Notes under the pieces: generated by a model | The model's database searches: none | Seen by the model: the letters and a program-made list of their open reading frames with translations, nothing else | What the model was told of the DNA's origin: nothing | From: OMOG01 sp041485845 | GTDB taxonomy: Bacteria; Acidobacteriota; Terriglobia; Bryobacterales; Bryobacteraceae | NCBI GenBank assembly: GCA_041485845.1 | Contig: JBGPKH010000540.1 | Location: 1-6,337, forward strand | DNA length: 6,337 bases | Direction: 5' to 3' | In this document: piece by piece, positions 5,980 to 6,337 of the stretch | Position numbering within the stretch: the stretch's first letter is position 1 | Layout: each line of letters opens with the position of its first letter | Made by a program: the position numbers and the translations under genes

Positions 5980-6337
5980 ATGCTGGCCACCACCTGGGTG
6001 CAGAACAATCCCCAGGCGTCGGTCCGCGTGGCGCGCATCACCGCATTCGTGGTGGGTGCGGTGGCCATCGCCATCGCCATCGTACTCGGGCCGACGTTCA
6101 ATGTTGCGTTGCTGGTCGCGCTGGCCTTCGCCGCAGCGGCTTCGGCCAATCTGCCGGTCATCCTGCTCTCGATCTTCTGGAGACGCTTCACCACCGAAGG
6201 CGCCGTTTGGGGACTCGCCACTGGCCTGCTCAGCTCCCTGATGCTGATCGTCATCAGCCCCAGCATCATGGGTGTGGATGCTCCCACGGTAGCCGCGCCG
6301 GCCAGACACCTCATCCAGATGCAGCCGGTCTTCCCCC
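5980..6337 (+). pseudogene. actP: 5'-truncated ActP-like sodium/solute symporter (C-terminal part, open at window edge)
   Basis: From the ATG at 5980 the frame stays open to the window edge (119 codons). The protein matches the C-terminal region of cation/acetate symporters of the SSS family: VRVARITAFVVGAVAIAIAI, then ALAFAAAASANLPVILLSIF, WRRFTTEGAVWG, LMLIVISPSIMGVD and QMQPVFP, with about three membrane helices. A complete ActP has about 550 residues and a dozen or more helices. The missing roughly 400 N-terminal residues are not upstream in any frame, because the intact VWFA gene ends at 5907, 72 bp before. The frame upstream of 5980 is open to the VWFA TAA but shows no membrane protein. 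No good Shine-Dalgarno precedes the ATG. The best reading is a beheaded remnant left by deletion or rearrangement; a contig misjoin or an unusual short membrane protein cannot be excluded. The family call is strong; the pseudogene status is likely. Confidence 0.7.

Noticed and set aside
6064..6081. Three tandem GCCATC copies
   Set aside because: They simply encode Ala-Ile repeats in a membrane helix; three copies are too few to suggest phase variation.
5071..6309. Long 412-codon open frame on the minus strand opposite the VWFA gene
   Set aside because: It is antisense to a gene with a complete MIDAS and family ending. Its product is rich in His, Gly, Arg and Asp with no recognisable domain, as expected for the complement of high-GC coding DNA.

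Overview
The window is a GC-rich stretch of a bacterial chromosome, most likely from an Acidobacteriota member (Bryobacterales/Solibacter-like). This lineage call is an inference. It rests on the exported protein at 4957-5907, which matches the VWFA-related family typical of Acidobacteria, together with the LytS-type kinase, the YCF48-type propeller protein and the dense high-GC coding. No tRNA, rRNA, CRISPR array, insertion sequence or phage gene is visible. No spacer exceeds about 175 bp.

Layout. On the minus strand, ribA (GTP cyclohydrolase II, 1746 to 1135) is followed by an exported SLT-family lytic transglycosylase (959 to 1). The transglycosylase runs off the left edge with its 3' end missing. 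The 175 bp between them hold two abutting perfect palindromes. ribA is divergent from a LytS-type sensor kinase (1799-3109). Their 52 bp spacer contains a symmetric AT-rich -10 sequence that could fire both ways. The kinase is followed 26 bp later by a UbiE/COQ5-like SAM methyltransferase (3136-3822, TTG start, strong Shine-Dalgarno). The cognate LytTR response regulator usually found at this place is absent, and only a six-codon ORF overlapping the kinase stop stands there. The methyltransferase converges with a minus-strand exported YCF48/BNR beta-propeller protein (4833 to 3844), with 21 bp between the stops. That gene is divergent from an exported VWFA-domain protein (4957-5907), whose Shine-Dalgarno lies in a strong hairpin. 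At the right edge, 5980-6337 encodes only the C-terminal part of an ActP-like sodium/solute symporter; the N-terminal roughly 400 residues are not upstream, so it looks like a truncated remnant.

How the genes relate. There is no single pathway. ribA is riboflavin housekeeping, the transglycosylase acts on cell-wall peptidoglycan, the kinase senses at the membrane, and the propeller and VWFA proteins are predicted exported proteins. I found no convincing evidence of a new multi-gene system. The better leads are the orphaned kinase with its mini-ORF, the double palindrome, the SD-masking hairpin, the symmetric divergent promoter and the beheaded symporter.
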